A stretch of DNA of 64,000 nucleotides from Chitinophagaceae bacterium. GTDB lineage: Bacteria > Bacteroidota > Bacteroidia > Chitinophagales > Chitinophagaceae. Below, in pieces: positions 17,056-25,639 of this stretch. Made by a program: the position numbers and the translations under genes. The stretch's first letter is position 1. The number at the start of each line of letters is the position of its first letter. The DNA is taken from NCBI GenBank assembly GCA_019638615.1, contig JAHBTL010000029.1, forward strand, positions 29,286-93,285, given 5' to 3'. The notes beneath the pieces were generated by a model, which saw only the letters and a program-made list of their open reading frames with translations, did not search any database and was not told the DNA's origin.

Positions 17056-17351
17056 AACCGGTAATCAATCATGATCACACCTTCTTACCTTATACAAGCT
17101 AACCATGAAAAACAGGACAAAGCAAGCAATATTTGTATTCCTGCTTTGAAGCGAAAATTTAAACTTTATTGCGGTATGTTTTTATTTCTGATTTTGCAAT
17201 GAAAACAGTTCTCACCGAAAGCAACTTTTTCTCACCTCAGGCAAATGCGCCATAGTGTTCCGCGCTTGCAATAATTACCAATAAAAAGGTTTAACTTACA
17301 AAAGCTACAGTTACCACAACGTGATTAAGTTATAAATCTATTTTAGTATTT

Positions 17352-18236
17352 ATGCCGGCAAAAAACACAAGGTTCCTGCTACCATCTACTGTTCAATTGC
17401 TTCGTTTTCATTTCTCATTTTTTTTAATGCCGGTATTTTGGTTTGCAGTAAGCCAACTGGTATACCTGAATGTGAGTGATGCCCTATGGGTGTTTTTTAT
17501 TTTGCACCTGCTGGTATATCCCGCAAGCAACGGCTATAACAGTTTCATGGACAGGGATACAGGTAGCATAGGCGGCGTTAAAAAACCGATGGAGCCTACC
17601 CGGCAATTGCTATATGTTACTGTGGCGCTGGATGTTGTTGCCGTAATAGCAGGATTGTGGATCAGCTATTATTTTGCTGCCGGCATCCTGGCGTATATTT
17701 TAGTATCTAAAGCCTATAGCTACCGGGGGATCCGGTTAAAGAAATACCCTGTTTGGGGATATCTTTCCGTCATTATTTTCCAGGGAGCAGTAACTTTTTG
17801 GCTGGTATATCATGGCTGCAGCGCCAATAAAACACTGGATGTTCCATACATTCCCATGATTGTTGCCAGCCTGCTGATAGGAGGATTTTACCCGTTAACC
17901 CAAATATATCAATACGATGACGACAGGAAGGACGGGGTAACCACAATGAGTTACCTGTTAGGATATAAGGGCACTTTTTTATATTGTGGACTCGTATACG
18001 GTATTGCTTTTGTGTTGCTTTCGTACTACTTTTTTTATACGTTGCAACAAACGGCGTTTTATATTTTTTCTGCGGGCATGCTGCCTGTTTTAATATATTT
18101 CTTTGTGTGGGCAAAAAAAGTATGGCGTAATTCTTTGAATGCAGATTACACGCATACCATGCGCATGAATTCAATAGCTTCCATATGCATCAACACCACG
18201 TTTATTGTCATTTTTTTAATCAATCATTTTGAGTAA
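17352..18236 (+). CDS. UbiA-family prenyltransferase
   Basis: 294 residues with about eight to nine membrane helices. The first prenyl-diphosphate/Mg2+ motif is SNGYNSFMDRD (N60, N63, D67, D69) and the second is YQYDDDRKD (D190, D194), as in the UbiA superfamily, which transfers isoprenoid chains to aromatic acceptors in the membrane. The gene overlaps the start of the type III polyketide synthase by 8 bp, so the two are surely translated together. The likely acceptor is then the phenolic product of that synthase (inference). A quinone-pathway role such as MenA/UbiA is less likely because no quinone genes are nearby. Confidence 0.88.
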   Translation: MPAKNTRFLLPSTVQLLRFHFSFFLMPVFWFAVSQLVYLNVSDALWVFFILHLLVYPASNGYNSFMDRDTGSIGGVKKPMEPTRQLLYVTVALDVVAVIAGLWISYYFAAGILAYILVSKAYSYRGIRLKKYPVWGYLSVIIFQGAVTFWLVYHGCSANKTLDVPYIPMIVASLLIGGFYPLTQIYQYDDDRKDGVTTMSYLLGYKGTFLYCGLVYGIAFVLLSYYFFYTLQQTAFYIFSAGMLPVLIYFFVWAKKVWRNSLNADYTHTMRMNSIASICINTTFIVIFLINHFE

Positions 18237-19317
18237 AATTATTTCCATAGATACAGCAGTACCTGCTTATAAACACTGGCAGGACGACATACTTGGCTTT
18301 ATGCAGAAGGTATATGCTGCCGATACAACGGACATGCGCAAGATGAAATACCTGTATCATCAGAGCGGCATCAAAAGCCGTTATTCTGTTATACCCGACT
18401 ACAGTCGCCCGGTGCAGGAATGGAAATTTTATCCGAAGAGTGAAAACCTGGAGCCTTTTCCATCGCTTGAGCAACGCATGTATTTGTATCATAAATACGC
18501 AGCGCCCCTGTCTGTAGATGCTATCAGGAATTGCATAGACGGGATGATACCTGCTTCAGACATTACGCACCTGATAACAGTGAGTTGCACCGGGATGAGC
18601 GCGCCCGGGCTTGATCTGCAGATTGTAGACATGATGGATTTGCCCTCTACCCTTTACAGGACTTCCGTAAATTTTATGGGATGTTATGCAGCTATTCATG
18701 CTTTAAAAATGGCAGATGCCATTTGTAAAACAGATGAAAATGCGCGGGTGATGATTGTGTGTACGGAATTATGTACTCTGCATTTTCAGCGGGAAGCAAC
18801 AATGGACAATATAGCTTCCAGTATGTTATTTGCCGATGGTGCCGCTGCCGCATTGGTTACCCATAGCCATTTTGCGCGCCCGGGGCTGGAACTGAAAAAT
18901 TTTTACGCGGAAATCATACCCAAAGGCAGGAAGGATATGGCATGGGAATTATCTTCTTCCGGTTTTTTGATGACATTGAGCGGTTACATACCGGAGCTGA
19001 TAGAACAGGATTTTGATCAGTTGATTGCCCGGGCCATTGCCGCCGCGGGATTAAAAAAAGAAGATATGGATAGCTGGTGCATACATCCGGGGGGTAAACG
19101 CATACTGGAGGCGGTGCAAAGAAGTCTTCATCTCCATGATCATGCACTTGATCCTTCTTTTAATATATTGGAACGGTATGGAAATATGTCGTCGCCAACA
19201 GTATTATTTGTTTTAAAAGAAATTTTTCAAAAGGCTCAACGTTCGCAAAAAATAATGGGTGCCGCTTTTGGGCCGGGATTAACAATGGAAACTTTTATTG
19301 CGGAAATGAATGCCTGA
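18229..19317 (+). CDS. Type III polyketide synthase (chalcone/stilbene synthase superfamily)
   Basis: 362 residues, the usual length of bacterial type III PKS. The catalytic triad is visible: C152 in NFMGCYAA, H286 in SWCIHPGGK and N319 in RYGNMSSPT. The enzyme extends a CoA or ACP starter with malonyl-CoA and cyclises the chain to a resorcinol, pyrone or phloroglucinol ring. The start is TTG at 18229 inside the end of the UbiA gene (8-bp overlap). Starter length and ring type cannot be read from sequence; coupling to a prenyltransferase, a methyltransferase and a flavin oxidoreductase suggests a modified phenolic lipid or quinone. Confidence 0.93.
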   Translation: MSKIISIDTAVPAYKHWQDDILGFMQKVYAADTTDMRKMKYLYHQSGIKSRYSVIPDYSRPVQEWKFYPKSENLEPFPSLEQRMYLYHKYAAPLSVDAIRNCIDGMIPASDITHLITVSCTGMSAPGLDLQIVDMMDLPSTLYRTSVNFMGCYAAIHALKMADAICKTDENARVMIVCTELCTLHFQREATMDNIASSMLFADGAAAALVTHSHFARPGLELKNFYAEIIPKGRKDMAWELSSSGFLMTLSGYIPELIEQDFDQLIARAIAAAGLKKEDMDSWCIHPGGKRILEAVQRSLHLHDHALDPSFNILERYGNMSSPTVLFVLKEIFQKAQRSQKIMGAAFGPGLTMETFIAEMNA

Positions 19318-19350
19318 CTGAACAAAATAAAGCAGGCCTGCAAAACACGG

Positions 19351-19436
19351 GATATACCCTCGCTTTTCAGCCACAGGGTTTCCAACTTTCTTCCGAACAT
19401 TCGGAAGATTGGAAACCCTTTTCCGATGGGGTATAT
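19351..19436. repeat. Long nested hairpin after the polyketide synthase gene
   Basis: AGGGTTTCCAA (19375-19385) pairs perfectly with TTGGAAACCCT (19409-19419); inside it TCTTCCGAA (19389-19397) pairs with TTCGGAAGA (19400-19408), with only a CTT bulge between the two stems. An outer ATATACCC (19352-19359) can pair with GGGTATAT (19429-19436). This gives about 28 bp of stem. It could terminate the synthase transcript, but there is no U-run right after the main stem. Confidence 0.75.
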
Positions 19437-19455
19437 ATAATTTTAGCAGGCGGGT

Positions 19456-19620
19456 GGTGTCTCTCCATAGCCGTCAAATTAAGAAACCTACTCCGAATGG
19501 GGTTCAACAAAAAATTCGGCATTTTTGTCCCCCAACTTTGTTGGGGGCTATTCAAATTCAAGTCCGCCCGTGCCGGTACGGACGGGCCCTCCGGGCTTAA
19601 GACGGCTATGGTGAGACACC
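19456..19620. ncRNA. Candidate structured element closed by a 20-bp stem
   Basis: GGTGTCTCTCCATAGCCGTC (19456-19475) and GACGGCTATGGTGAGACACC (19601-19620) are complementary at 19 of 20 positions. Inside lie further stems: CCCCCAAC-TTT-GTTGGGGG (19529-19547), CCGAAT..ATTCGG (about 19493-19519) and GC-rich short stems near 19563-19596. The whole resembles a multi-branched RNA or a cruciform-prone DNA repeat. It sits in the 376-bp gap between the synthase and the methyltransferase. Whether it is transcribed as an RNA with a function is unknown; a dispersed palindromic repeat is the simpler alternative. Confidence 0.4.
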
Positions 19621-19693
19621 GACCGGAAAATTTGCATAGCGCGAAAATTTAAAATGCGCCCCGAAGTTTTTAACAAGTTCCGTAAATTGTTGC

Positions 19694-20392
19694 ATGTTTC
19701 TTTCCAGCCGCTCATACCAGGAAGAGTTACTAGATAACGAGGATATTCCTTTTGAAGATATCAGGCAGAACATGAAGGAACTTAACTTTATCAATACCTG
19801 GTTGGGCGGACACCGCATCAGCATTGCAGGCTTGAAGAAAATATGGCTGAATGCCGGGCAGCCCCGGAGCCTGCACATTTGCGAAATCGGGTGTGGCGGC
19901 GGCGATAATTTACGGGCGATTGAAAAATGGTGCAGCCGCAACAAGCTGAAAGTAATATTAACGGGCATTGACAAAAAAAAAGAATGCATTGATTTTGCCG
20001 GGCGGCAGTTCCGGGATCCTTTATACCGGTGGGTGGTGGCGGATTATAAATCCGTTCATTTTGAACACCCTGTACCCGATGTGATATTTTCTTCCCTTTT
20101 CTGTCATCATTTTTCCGAAAAAGATCTTGAATATATGATGACATGGATGCAGAGGAACAGCCGTTTGGGGTTTTTTATCAATGATCTTCACCGGCATCCG
20201 CTGGCTTACTATTCCATTAAATGGTTAACTTTTTTGTTCTCAAAAAGCTATCTCGTTAAAAACGATGCGCCCCTTTCGGTTTCACGCGGATTTAAAAAAG
20301 AAGATTGGGAAATGATCATGCAACGTGCCGGCATACAACAATACTCAATCCGGTGGAAGTGGGCCTTCCGGTGGCTTATAACAGCAGCATGA
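19694..20392 (+). CDS. Class I SAM-dependent methyltransferase of the polyketide cluster
   Basis: 232 residues. The SAM-binding motif I is ICEIGCGGGDNLRAI near residues 63-77, followed by an acidic loop (LTGIDKKKE) and the motif IV region VIFSSLFCHHF. A C-terminal FINDLHRHPLAYYSIKW and a basic end complete the fold. It probably O- or C-methylates the polyketide product (inference from context). Its last bases overlap the start of the FAD oxidoreductase (ATGA), showing tight coupling. ATG 19694 is used; the ATG at 19654 is in another frame and closes quickly. Confidence 0.87.
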   Translation: MFLSSRSYQEELLDNEDIPFEDIRQNMKELNFINTWLGGHRISIAGLKKIWLNAGQPRSLHICEIGCGGGDNLRAIEKWCSRNKLKVILTGIDKKKECIDFAGRQFRDPLYRWVVADYKSVHFEHPVPDVIFSSLFCHHFSEKDLEYMMTWMQRNSRLGFFINDLHRHPLAYYSIKWLTFLFSKSYLVKNDAPLSVSRGFKKEDWEMIMQRAGIQQYSIRWKWAFRWLITAA

Positions 20393-21531
20393 CTACACTG
20401 GAACAAACATATGATGCAGCTATTATAGGTGGAGGACTGGCAGGCTTATGTCTTTCCGTTCAATTGTCGCGCGCCGGGTTTAACGTGATTTTGTTTGAAA
20501 AGGAAAAATATCCTTTTCATAAGGTATGCGGCGAATATATAAGTTTTGAGTGCTGGAATTTTTTGGAAGAGCTGGGTGTGCCGCTGAGCGATTGGGATCT
20601 TCCGCAAATCAGGCAATTGATTGTGTCGGCTCCGTCGGGGAAGACCATCCGGCATAAATTAGACCTGGGCGGTTTTGGCCTCAGCCGTTACAAGCTGGAT
20701 GCTTTCCTCGCCAGCCTTAGCCGCAGCGCAGGCGCAACCATACTGGAGGAAACACGTGTAGACCATGTTTGGTACAGCAACGGGCATTTTCATATACAGT
20801 ACGGAACAAAAATGTGTAAAGCGAAGCTGGCCGTCGGTACATATGGTAAACGCAGTAATCTTGATATTAAGCTGAAGAGAGGCTTTATCCGGAAAAAGCA
20901 AAACAAGCTGAACAATTATATCGGGGTAAAGTATCACATTCAAACAGATTTCCCGCCTGATCAAATAGCCCTGCATAATTTTGATAACGGTTATTGCGGT
21001 ATATCGCAGGTAGAAGAAGGAAAATATTGTCTCTGTTATCTTACCACTGCGTTTAACCTTCAGCGTTCGGGTAATTCCATCAGAGAGATGGAGGAAAAAA
21101 TATTAAGCAGGAACCCCCACTTAAATGCAATCTTTGATAAAGCTGAATTTATAAGCCGGGATCCTGTAACCATCGCCCAAATCAGCTTCGATAAAAAGAC
21201 ACAACTGGAACATCATTTGATGATGGTGGGTGATGCCGCCGGGATGATAGCTCCTTTGTGCGGGAATGGGATGAGCATGGCCATGCATGGCAGTAAGCTG
21301 GCTTTTGAACAAATCAACGCCTTTCTCCGGGACAGGATAAGCCGTTATGAAATGGAATACAATTACCAGCAGCAATGGGATGCCACTTTTAGCCGCCGCC
21401 TTAAAGCCGGGCGTTTTATCCAGGGACTGTTTGGTAAAGATTGGGTAACCAATTACTTTATTAGTGTTTTGTCGCCTTTTCCGTCTCTTATAGATAAATT
21501 AATACGTCAAACCCACGGAGAGCCGTTTTAA
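20389..21531 (+). CDS. FAD-dependent oxidoreductase/monooxygenase (geranylgeranyl-reductase-like)
   Basis: 380 residues from ATG 20389, which overlaps the methyltransferase stop; the frame is open upstream but those codons lie in the previous gene. FAD motifs: AAIIGGGLAGLCLSV near residues 9-23, FHKVCGEYIS near 45-54, and the second flavin motif GDAAGMIAPLCGNGMSMAM near 280. The family includes aromatic hydroxylases and polyprenyl reductases. In this cluster it may hydroxylate the ring to a hydroquinone or quinone, or reduce the prenyl chain; the sequence does not decide. Followed by an 82-bp gap before an unrelated-looking oxidoreductase. Confidence 0.88.
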   Translation: MTTLEQTYDAAIIGGGLAGLCLSVQLSRAGFNVILFEKEKYPFHKVCGEYISFECWNFLEELGVPLSDWDLPQIRQLIVSAPSGKTIRHKLDLGGFGLSRYKLDAFLASLSRSAGATILEETRVDHVWYSNGHFHIQYGTKMCKAKLAVGTYGKRSNLDIKLKRGFIRKKQNKLNNYIGVKYHIQTDFPPDQIALHNFDNGYCGISQVEEGKYCLCYLTTAFNLQRSGNSIREMEEKILSRNPHLNAIFDKAEFISRDPVTIAQISFDKKTQLEHHLMMVGDAAGMIAPLCGNGMSMAMHGSKLAFEQINAFLRDRISRYEMEYNYQQQWDATFSRRLKAGRFIQGLFGKDWVTNYFISVLSPFPSLIDKLIRQTHGEPF

Positions 21532-21613
21532 AAAAGCTTTTAAAAAACTCCAAAGTTCAATTGCCGATTTTGGCTTATCTTCCCCCAACTTCTCTTTTAA
21601 ACTGATGATTGCC

Positions 21614-22972
21614 ATGAATGAAAAAAGATCTATCTCCCGGAGGGAATTTGTATCGACAGCTGCCGCCCTGTCATTGCCACTGTTAATGAGCCATACTGCC
21701 GGTATTGATTTGTCCAACGCCCAGCTCAGGCATGCCTGCATTGGGGTAGGGGGCATGGGCGGGTACGACCTGCAAAACTTTAAGCAGCATCCTGATGTAA
21801 AAATTGTTGCATTGTGCGATACAGATGCCGGCGTACTGAAAAAAGCTGCGGAATTGTTTCCCGAAGCGCGTACGTACAGCGACTGGAGAGAACTGCTTGC
21901 AAAAGAAAAGAACAATATTGATTCGGTAAATGTAACCGTACCTGATCATAATCATTTTATCATCGCCGTCAATGCCATCAGGTTGGGCAAACATGTATAT
22001 TGCCAGAAGCCGATGTGCCATGATGTAGCTGAAGTACGCGCACTTACAAACGCCGCCATTACAAAAGGAGTAGTAACACAATTGGGTACGCAGCATGCTT
22101 CGGGCAAAGGCGACCGTACGGCTGTGCAATGGATCAGGGAAGGTGTGATTGGTAAGATAAAAAATGTTTATCTCTGTTCCAACAGGAGCGGCATAGCAGG
22201 TTACCGGTTAGAAGGGCCGAGACCTTCCGGAGCAATTCCTGTGCCTGACGGGCTTAACTGGGACGTTTGGATAGGAACTGCGCCTGTTCGTTCTTATGCT
22301 CCGGAAATATATCATCCTGCCAAATGGCGTACCTGGCAGGATTTTGGAACGGGCTGGTCAGGTGACATCGGCTGTCATATCTTCGATGCAGTGTGGAAAG
22401 GAATGAATTTAAAAGCTCCTTTATCAGTAACTGCTGAAGTACAATCTTCCTGGCAAAACAGCCCGGCCCGGCGGGCAGATACCTGGCCACAGGGAGATCA
22501 TATTACATGGATATTCCCTGGTAACGAGTTCACGGCAGGAAATACATTACAAATAGAATGGTTCGACGGGGAATATTATCCTCCTGCAGAAGTGCAGGCA
22601 TTGTATAAAGAAAAATACCCGGAGGAATGTGCGATGCTGGTGGGTACCGAAGGCGCATTGCTGATTCCTCATACCGTTATGCCGGTATTATTGCCGCAGG
22701 AAAAGTTTGCCAGTCACCCGCTTCCGCAACTGGAAGAGCGGAACCACTATCATCATTTTGTAGATGCCTGTTTAAAACGGGTACAGAATGAATCGCATTT
22801 TGCGCAAACGGGCCCTATGACGGAAGCGATCCTTTTGGGTACCGTAGCCATCAGGGAGCCGGGTATTGTGCTGGAATGGGATGCGAAAAATATGAAGTTT
22901 CCCAATCATCCTGCCGCTGACCGGTACATTAAAAGAAAATACCGGAAGGGTTGGGAGGTGAGGGGTTTTTAG
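21614..22972 (+). CDS. Gfo/Idh/MocA-family oxidoreductase with a Tat signal
   Basis: 452 residues from ATG 21614 (an ATG three codons earlier, at 21605, is also possible). The N-terminus MNEKRSISRREFVSTAAA has a twin-arginine motif (R9-R10) and a hydrophobic stretch, so it is exported folded with its cofactor. The NAD(P)-binding part has ACIGVGGMGGYDL and KIVALCDTD; the conserved EKP-type motif appears as VYCQKPMCHD with the catalytic-site Lys. Such exported members in Bacteroidota act on sugars or 3-keto-sugars. It follows the polyketide cluster by 82 bp but is probably functionally separate. Confidence 0.9.
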   Translation: MNEKRSISRREFVSTAAALSLPLLMSHTAGIDLSNAQLRHACIGVGGMGGYDLQNFKQHPDVKIVALCDTDAGVLKKAAELFPEARTYSDWRELLAKEKNNIDSVNVTVPDHNHFIIAVNAIRLGKHVYCQKPMCHDVAEVRALTNAAITKGVVTQLGTQHASGKGDRTAVQWIREGVIGKIKNVYLCSNRSGIAGYRLEGPRPSGAIPVPDGLNWDVWIGTAPVRSYAPEIYHPAKWRTWQDFGTGWSGDIGCHIFDAVWKGMNLKAPLSVTAEVQSSWQNSPARRADTWPQGDHITWIFPGNEFTAGNTLQIEWFDGEYYPPAEVQALYKEKYPEECAMLVGTEGALLIPHTVMPVLLPQEKFASHPLPQLEERNHYHHFVDACLKRVQNESHFAQTGPMTEAILLGTVAIREPGIVLEWDAKNMKFPNHPAADRYIKRKYRKGWEVRGF

Positions 22973-23308
22973 TTTATTGTTTATTGTTTGAAGTGGTGAA
23001 TCATAAACTATAAACCTCAAACTGTCAACTATTTTGTTTCTTGTCATTCAGAGTGAACAAATAACTGTTGGGTAATAATAAATAATTTTCGTGAGCGAAG
23101 AATCTGTGTGGATGGCTGTTGGCTATCAGTTATGGGCTTTCAGCTTTTTTGAACCCTGCCTATGCCGGCAGGCAGGCACGAAGTCACAAGGACACGAAGT
23201 TACACAAAGGGTTTGAGGTGTTTAGTTGTGATATTTGCATATTGCGGGTTAACAGTTTCAGGTTGAACTAATTGCTGATAGCTGATAGCATAAACTACAA
23301 ACCTCAAA
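22973..23308. other. Repeat-rich intergenic region
   Basis: No gene seen. TAAACTATAAACCTCAAACT (23004-23023) is repeated as TAAACTACAAACCTCAAACT (23291-23310), and the same string recurs at the window end (63981-64000). GTCATTCAGAGTGAAC with GTGAGCGAAGAATCT (23043-23105) and CACGAAGTCACAAGGACACGAAG near 23177-23200 look like dispersed spacer motifs. TGCTGATAGCTGATAGCATA (about 23271-23290) belongs to the family seen in the ribosomal operon. Confidence 0.6.
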
Positions 23309-24169
23309 CTACAAACTTACTTTTAACATCCTGTCTTTCCCCTGCATGTCTTTCCTGAGGGTGGTATGAGAAAATCCTGAGGATACGAAAAGACCGGCCA
23401 CAGGTTGCGCCATCTGTTCGTGCAGCTCAAGATAGATCGATCCGTTCTTAGCGAGCGAATGCCTGGCAAAATTTGAAATGGCCCGGTAAAACAGCAGCGG
23501 ATCGTTGTCGTTTACAAACAATGCAAGATGAGGCTCATGATCCAGCACATTCTTCTGCATTCCCGCTTTTTCCTTGACAGGTATATACGGCGGATTACTT
23601 ATTATAATGTCGAACAATGGCAGCGAAGATTCCTGCTGCAGTTGCAGGATATCCGCTGTATGAAAATGGATGGATGTATTTTGCTGATCAGCATTTTTGC
23701 GGGCAACTTCCAGTGCGTTGGCACTGATATCCAATGCATGTATTTCAGATGAGGGCAGATTTTTCTTTAGCGTGACCGGTATGCAGCCGCTACCGGTACC
23801 GATATCGAGTATGCGGACAGGCCGGGCTTCCGTTTTGTTTTTTTCATCCTGTATGATCCAGCTTACCAGTTCCTCGGTTTCCGGCCGGGGAATCAGCACA
23901 TGCTCGTTTACATAAAATGGAATATTATAGAACCATGCTTCCTGCAATACGTACTGCACAGGAACATTTTTGCCAAGACGGGAAATATAATTTTCCAGTT
24001 GCTGCTGCTGCAAGGGGGTAAGCGTTGTTTGCCTGTGAACCAGCCTCTCCATCCTGCTGTGCCCTGTAATATTTTCCATTACCAGGTTGGCTATGTTTGC
24101 CGATTCCCGGTCATCATACAGCGTGATTAAAGTAGTACGTATAAAATGGTATGCCTCCTGCAAAGTCAT
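23309..24169 (-). CDS. prmC: Release factor glutamine methyltransferase PrmC
   Basis: 286 residues from ATG 24169; a longer frame to 24268 would run into the end of the MutS-like gene. The protein methylates the GGQ glutamine of peptide release factors. It has the SAM motif ILDIGTGSGCIPVTLK and the diagnostic NPPY catalytic motif in DIIISNPPYIP, plus the helical N-terminal domain (LTPLQQQQLENYISR) and the linker FYVNEHVLIPRPETEELV. It lies 64 bp downstream of the MutS-like gene on the same strand. Confidence 0.95.
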   Translation of the reverse strand: MTLQEAYHFIRTTLITLYDDRESANIANLVMENITGHSRMERLVHRQTTLTPLQQQQLENYISRLGKNVPVQYVLQEAWFYNIPFYVNEHVLIPRPETEELVSWIIQDEKNKTEARPVRILDIGTGSGCIPVTLKKNLPSSEIHALDISANALEVARKNADQQNTSIHFHTADILQLQQESSLPLFDIIISNPPYIPVKEKAGMQKNVLDHEPHLALFVNDNDPLLFYRAISNFARHSLAKNGSIYLELHEQMAQPVAGLFVSSGFSHTTLRKDMQGKDRMLKVSL

Positions 24170-24233
24170 AGGCAAAGATAGGAAGCAGATGGAGCGTATC
24201 TGCATCGTGCCCATCCTTATACAAAAATTAATA

Positions 24234-25502
24234 TCAGTCCAGCAGCTTATCCAGCCCTTCCTGCTCAAAAATAATTTTACCCAGCTTAAGATCGCACCAG
24301 CCCTGCTTTAATTGATAGGTATAGCCCGGTTTCCCCTCGTCCAGCCTGTAGTCTATATATAAGGCATGAATATCCCCGTCGATACCCGGGGCAATATCCC
24401 GGAGCTGGTGCAGGTGTGTGGATACGATGAAATATGATTTTTTAAACCGGGTCATTCCTTTTAAAGTCCGGTGAGACAGGTCTATGGCATCTTCGATATT
24501 GGTTCCGGAGAACAATTCATCAAAAACGGCAAAGCAGCTTTTCCCTTCAACGGCGTCCGTCAATACCTGTTTTAAGGTTTTTATTTCAGTCATAAAATGG
24601 CTGTATCCATTCCCGATATCATCTGTATGATGAATGGCGACCGAAATGGTATGGAACCAGGGGATTTTACAATAGTCTGCCGGCACTCCTAATCCAAGAT
24701 GAGCCATATACACACAAAGTCCCACAGCTTTGAGAAGCGTAGACTTGCCCGACATATTGGGGCCTGTGAGAAGCGATATATTCTTGTTCAGAGGAAGGTC
24801 ATTTTTTACCGGATCTTTCAGCAGCGGATGATAAAGTCCCTGTATCTCAAATTCGTTGTCTGAAAATTCAGGGAACTGAAATCCTTTTTTCTGTATGCCT
24901 GTCGCGACAGACATATATGCTTCCAGCAGAAATAAATCATTCCAGAAGTTCTCCCAATTGCCATTGCCGGCATTGCTATGGATAACCGTTGTAAGGTGCA
25001 GGATATCTTTTATCGACAATCCTTTTTCTCTCGACAGGTGCTCATAGGTTTCCAGTTGCAGGCCTGAAAGAAAAGAAGACAGGCTCCTGATCTTTTGCCC
25101 GAAGCCCACTGGAAAAGACGATGGGTTGAGTAAACCAAAATAACTTTTTCGAATTTTATTCAGCAAGAGCACTGCTTGTGTTAACCTGCCCGCTTCGGCG
25201 TATCGCTTTTTTTTATTCAGAAGAAAACCAAACCAGGTATGCCCGGTGGAGGAAAGGTTGTTGAAGTGGTTGATATAGCTGTACACTTCATTGAATTCGG
25301 CTCTTCCATAAGCGGGTAAAACAGGCATTTTAGCTTGCGCGATCAATCCTTTTAAAATACCCTGTCTTTCCTTTATTTCCTCCAGGGTAGAGGGGATCGT
25401 GGTAAAAACAGATATCATTACGTCCAGCGAGTGGTCATTGTTCAGAAAATCCAGCAAGGGAAGTATATCTTCCTTAAAATGCAAGTCTTTAATATTGATC
25501 AT
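24234..25502 (-). CDS. MutS-related ATPase (no mismatch-recognition domain)
   Basis: 422 residues, about half the size of true MutS. The C-terminal half is the MutS ATPase: Walker A GPNMSGKST at residues 247-255, Walker B with FAVFDELFSGTN near 335, and FIVSTHLHQL. The N-terminal half keeps only a helical core/lever-like part; the mismatch-binding domain I and the connector domain are missing, and there is no Smr nuclease domain. Its role is unknown; it is more likely in recombination or chromosome handling than in mismatch repair. A CAAATCTA (minus-strand TAGATTTG, -7 consensus) lies at 25522-25529 just upstream. Confidence 0.87.
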   Translation of the reverse strand: MINIKDLHFKEDILPLLDFLNNDHSLDVMISVFTTIPSTLEEIKERQGILKGLIAQAKMPVLPAYGRAEFNEVYSYINHFNNLSSTGHTWFGFLLNKKKRYAEAGRLTQAVLLLNKIRKSYFGLLNPSSFPVGFGQKIRSLSSFLSGLQLETYEHLSREKGLSIKDILHLTTVIHSNAGNGNWENFWNDLFLLEAYMSVATGIQKKGFQFPEFSDNEFEIQGLYHPLLKDPVKNDLPLNKNISLLTGPNMSGKSTLLKAVGLCVYMAHLGLGVPADYCKIPWFHTISVAIHHTDDIGNGYSHFMTEIKTLKQVLTDAVEGKSCFAVFDELFSGTNIEDAIDLSHRTLKGMTRFKKSYFIVSTHLHQLRDIAPGIDGDIHALYIDYRLDEGKPGYTYQLKQGWCDLKLGKIIFEQEGLDKLLD

Positions 25503-25562
25503 ACAGTGAACGGGGCTGCAACAAATCTAAAATATCAAATCTTAAAAACAGTCAGTTCCCGT

Positions 25563-25592
25563 TTTGTTTTTGTGAAATAATTACTAAATTGG
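25563..25592 (+). promoter_or_regulatory. Possible Bacteroidota promoter for the rhomboid gene
   Basis: TTTG at 25563-25566, an 18-nt gap, and TAAATTGG at 25585-25592, which matches the -7 box TAnnTTTG at five of six fixed positions. A start near 25598 would leave a 40-nt leader before the ATG at 25640. Confidence 0.4.
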
Positions 25593-25639
25593 TTCTGCTT
25601 CAAAAATTAAGATAGGATGTACCCTAAAAGCGCATACTG

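Larger units (their letters stand above)
16308..17351. other. Gene-free tract of about 1 kb made of repeat remnants
   Basis: No credible gene was found on either strand. The tract contains the 195-bp repeat copy A (16766-16961), two copies of a hairpin repeat (16465-16511 and 17013-17055), a repeated TTATTTGCATCGG (about 16349 and 16991), and the small palindrome CAACC-TTCGGTCG-GGTTG near 16713-16732. Text such as GTCATGGCGAGCC and GAAGCCATCCTCGCAG near 16609-16676 looks like degenerate dispersed palindrome sequence. It separates the sugar transporter from the polyketide cluster. Confidence 0.7.

Noticed and set aside
19409-19600. 63-residue ORF between the PKS and methyltransferase genes (and a minus-strand counterpart at 19367-19561)
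   Set aside because: Both run through the palindromic elements of the gap and have repeat-derived composition.
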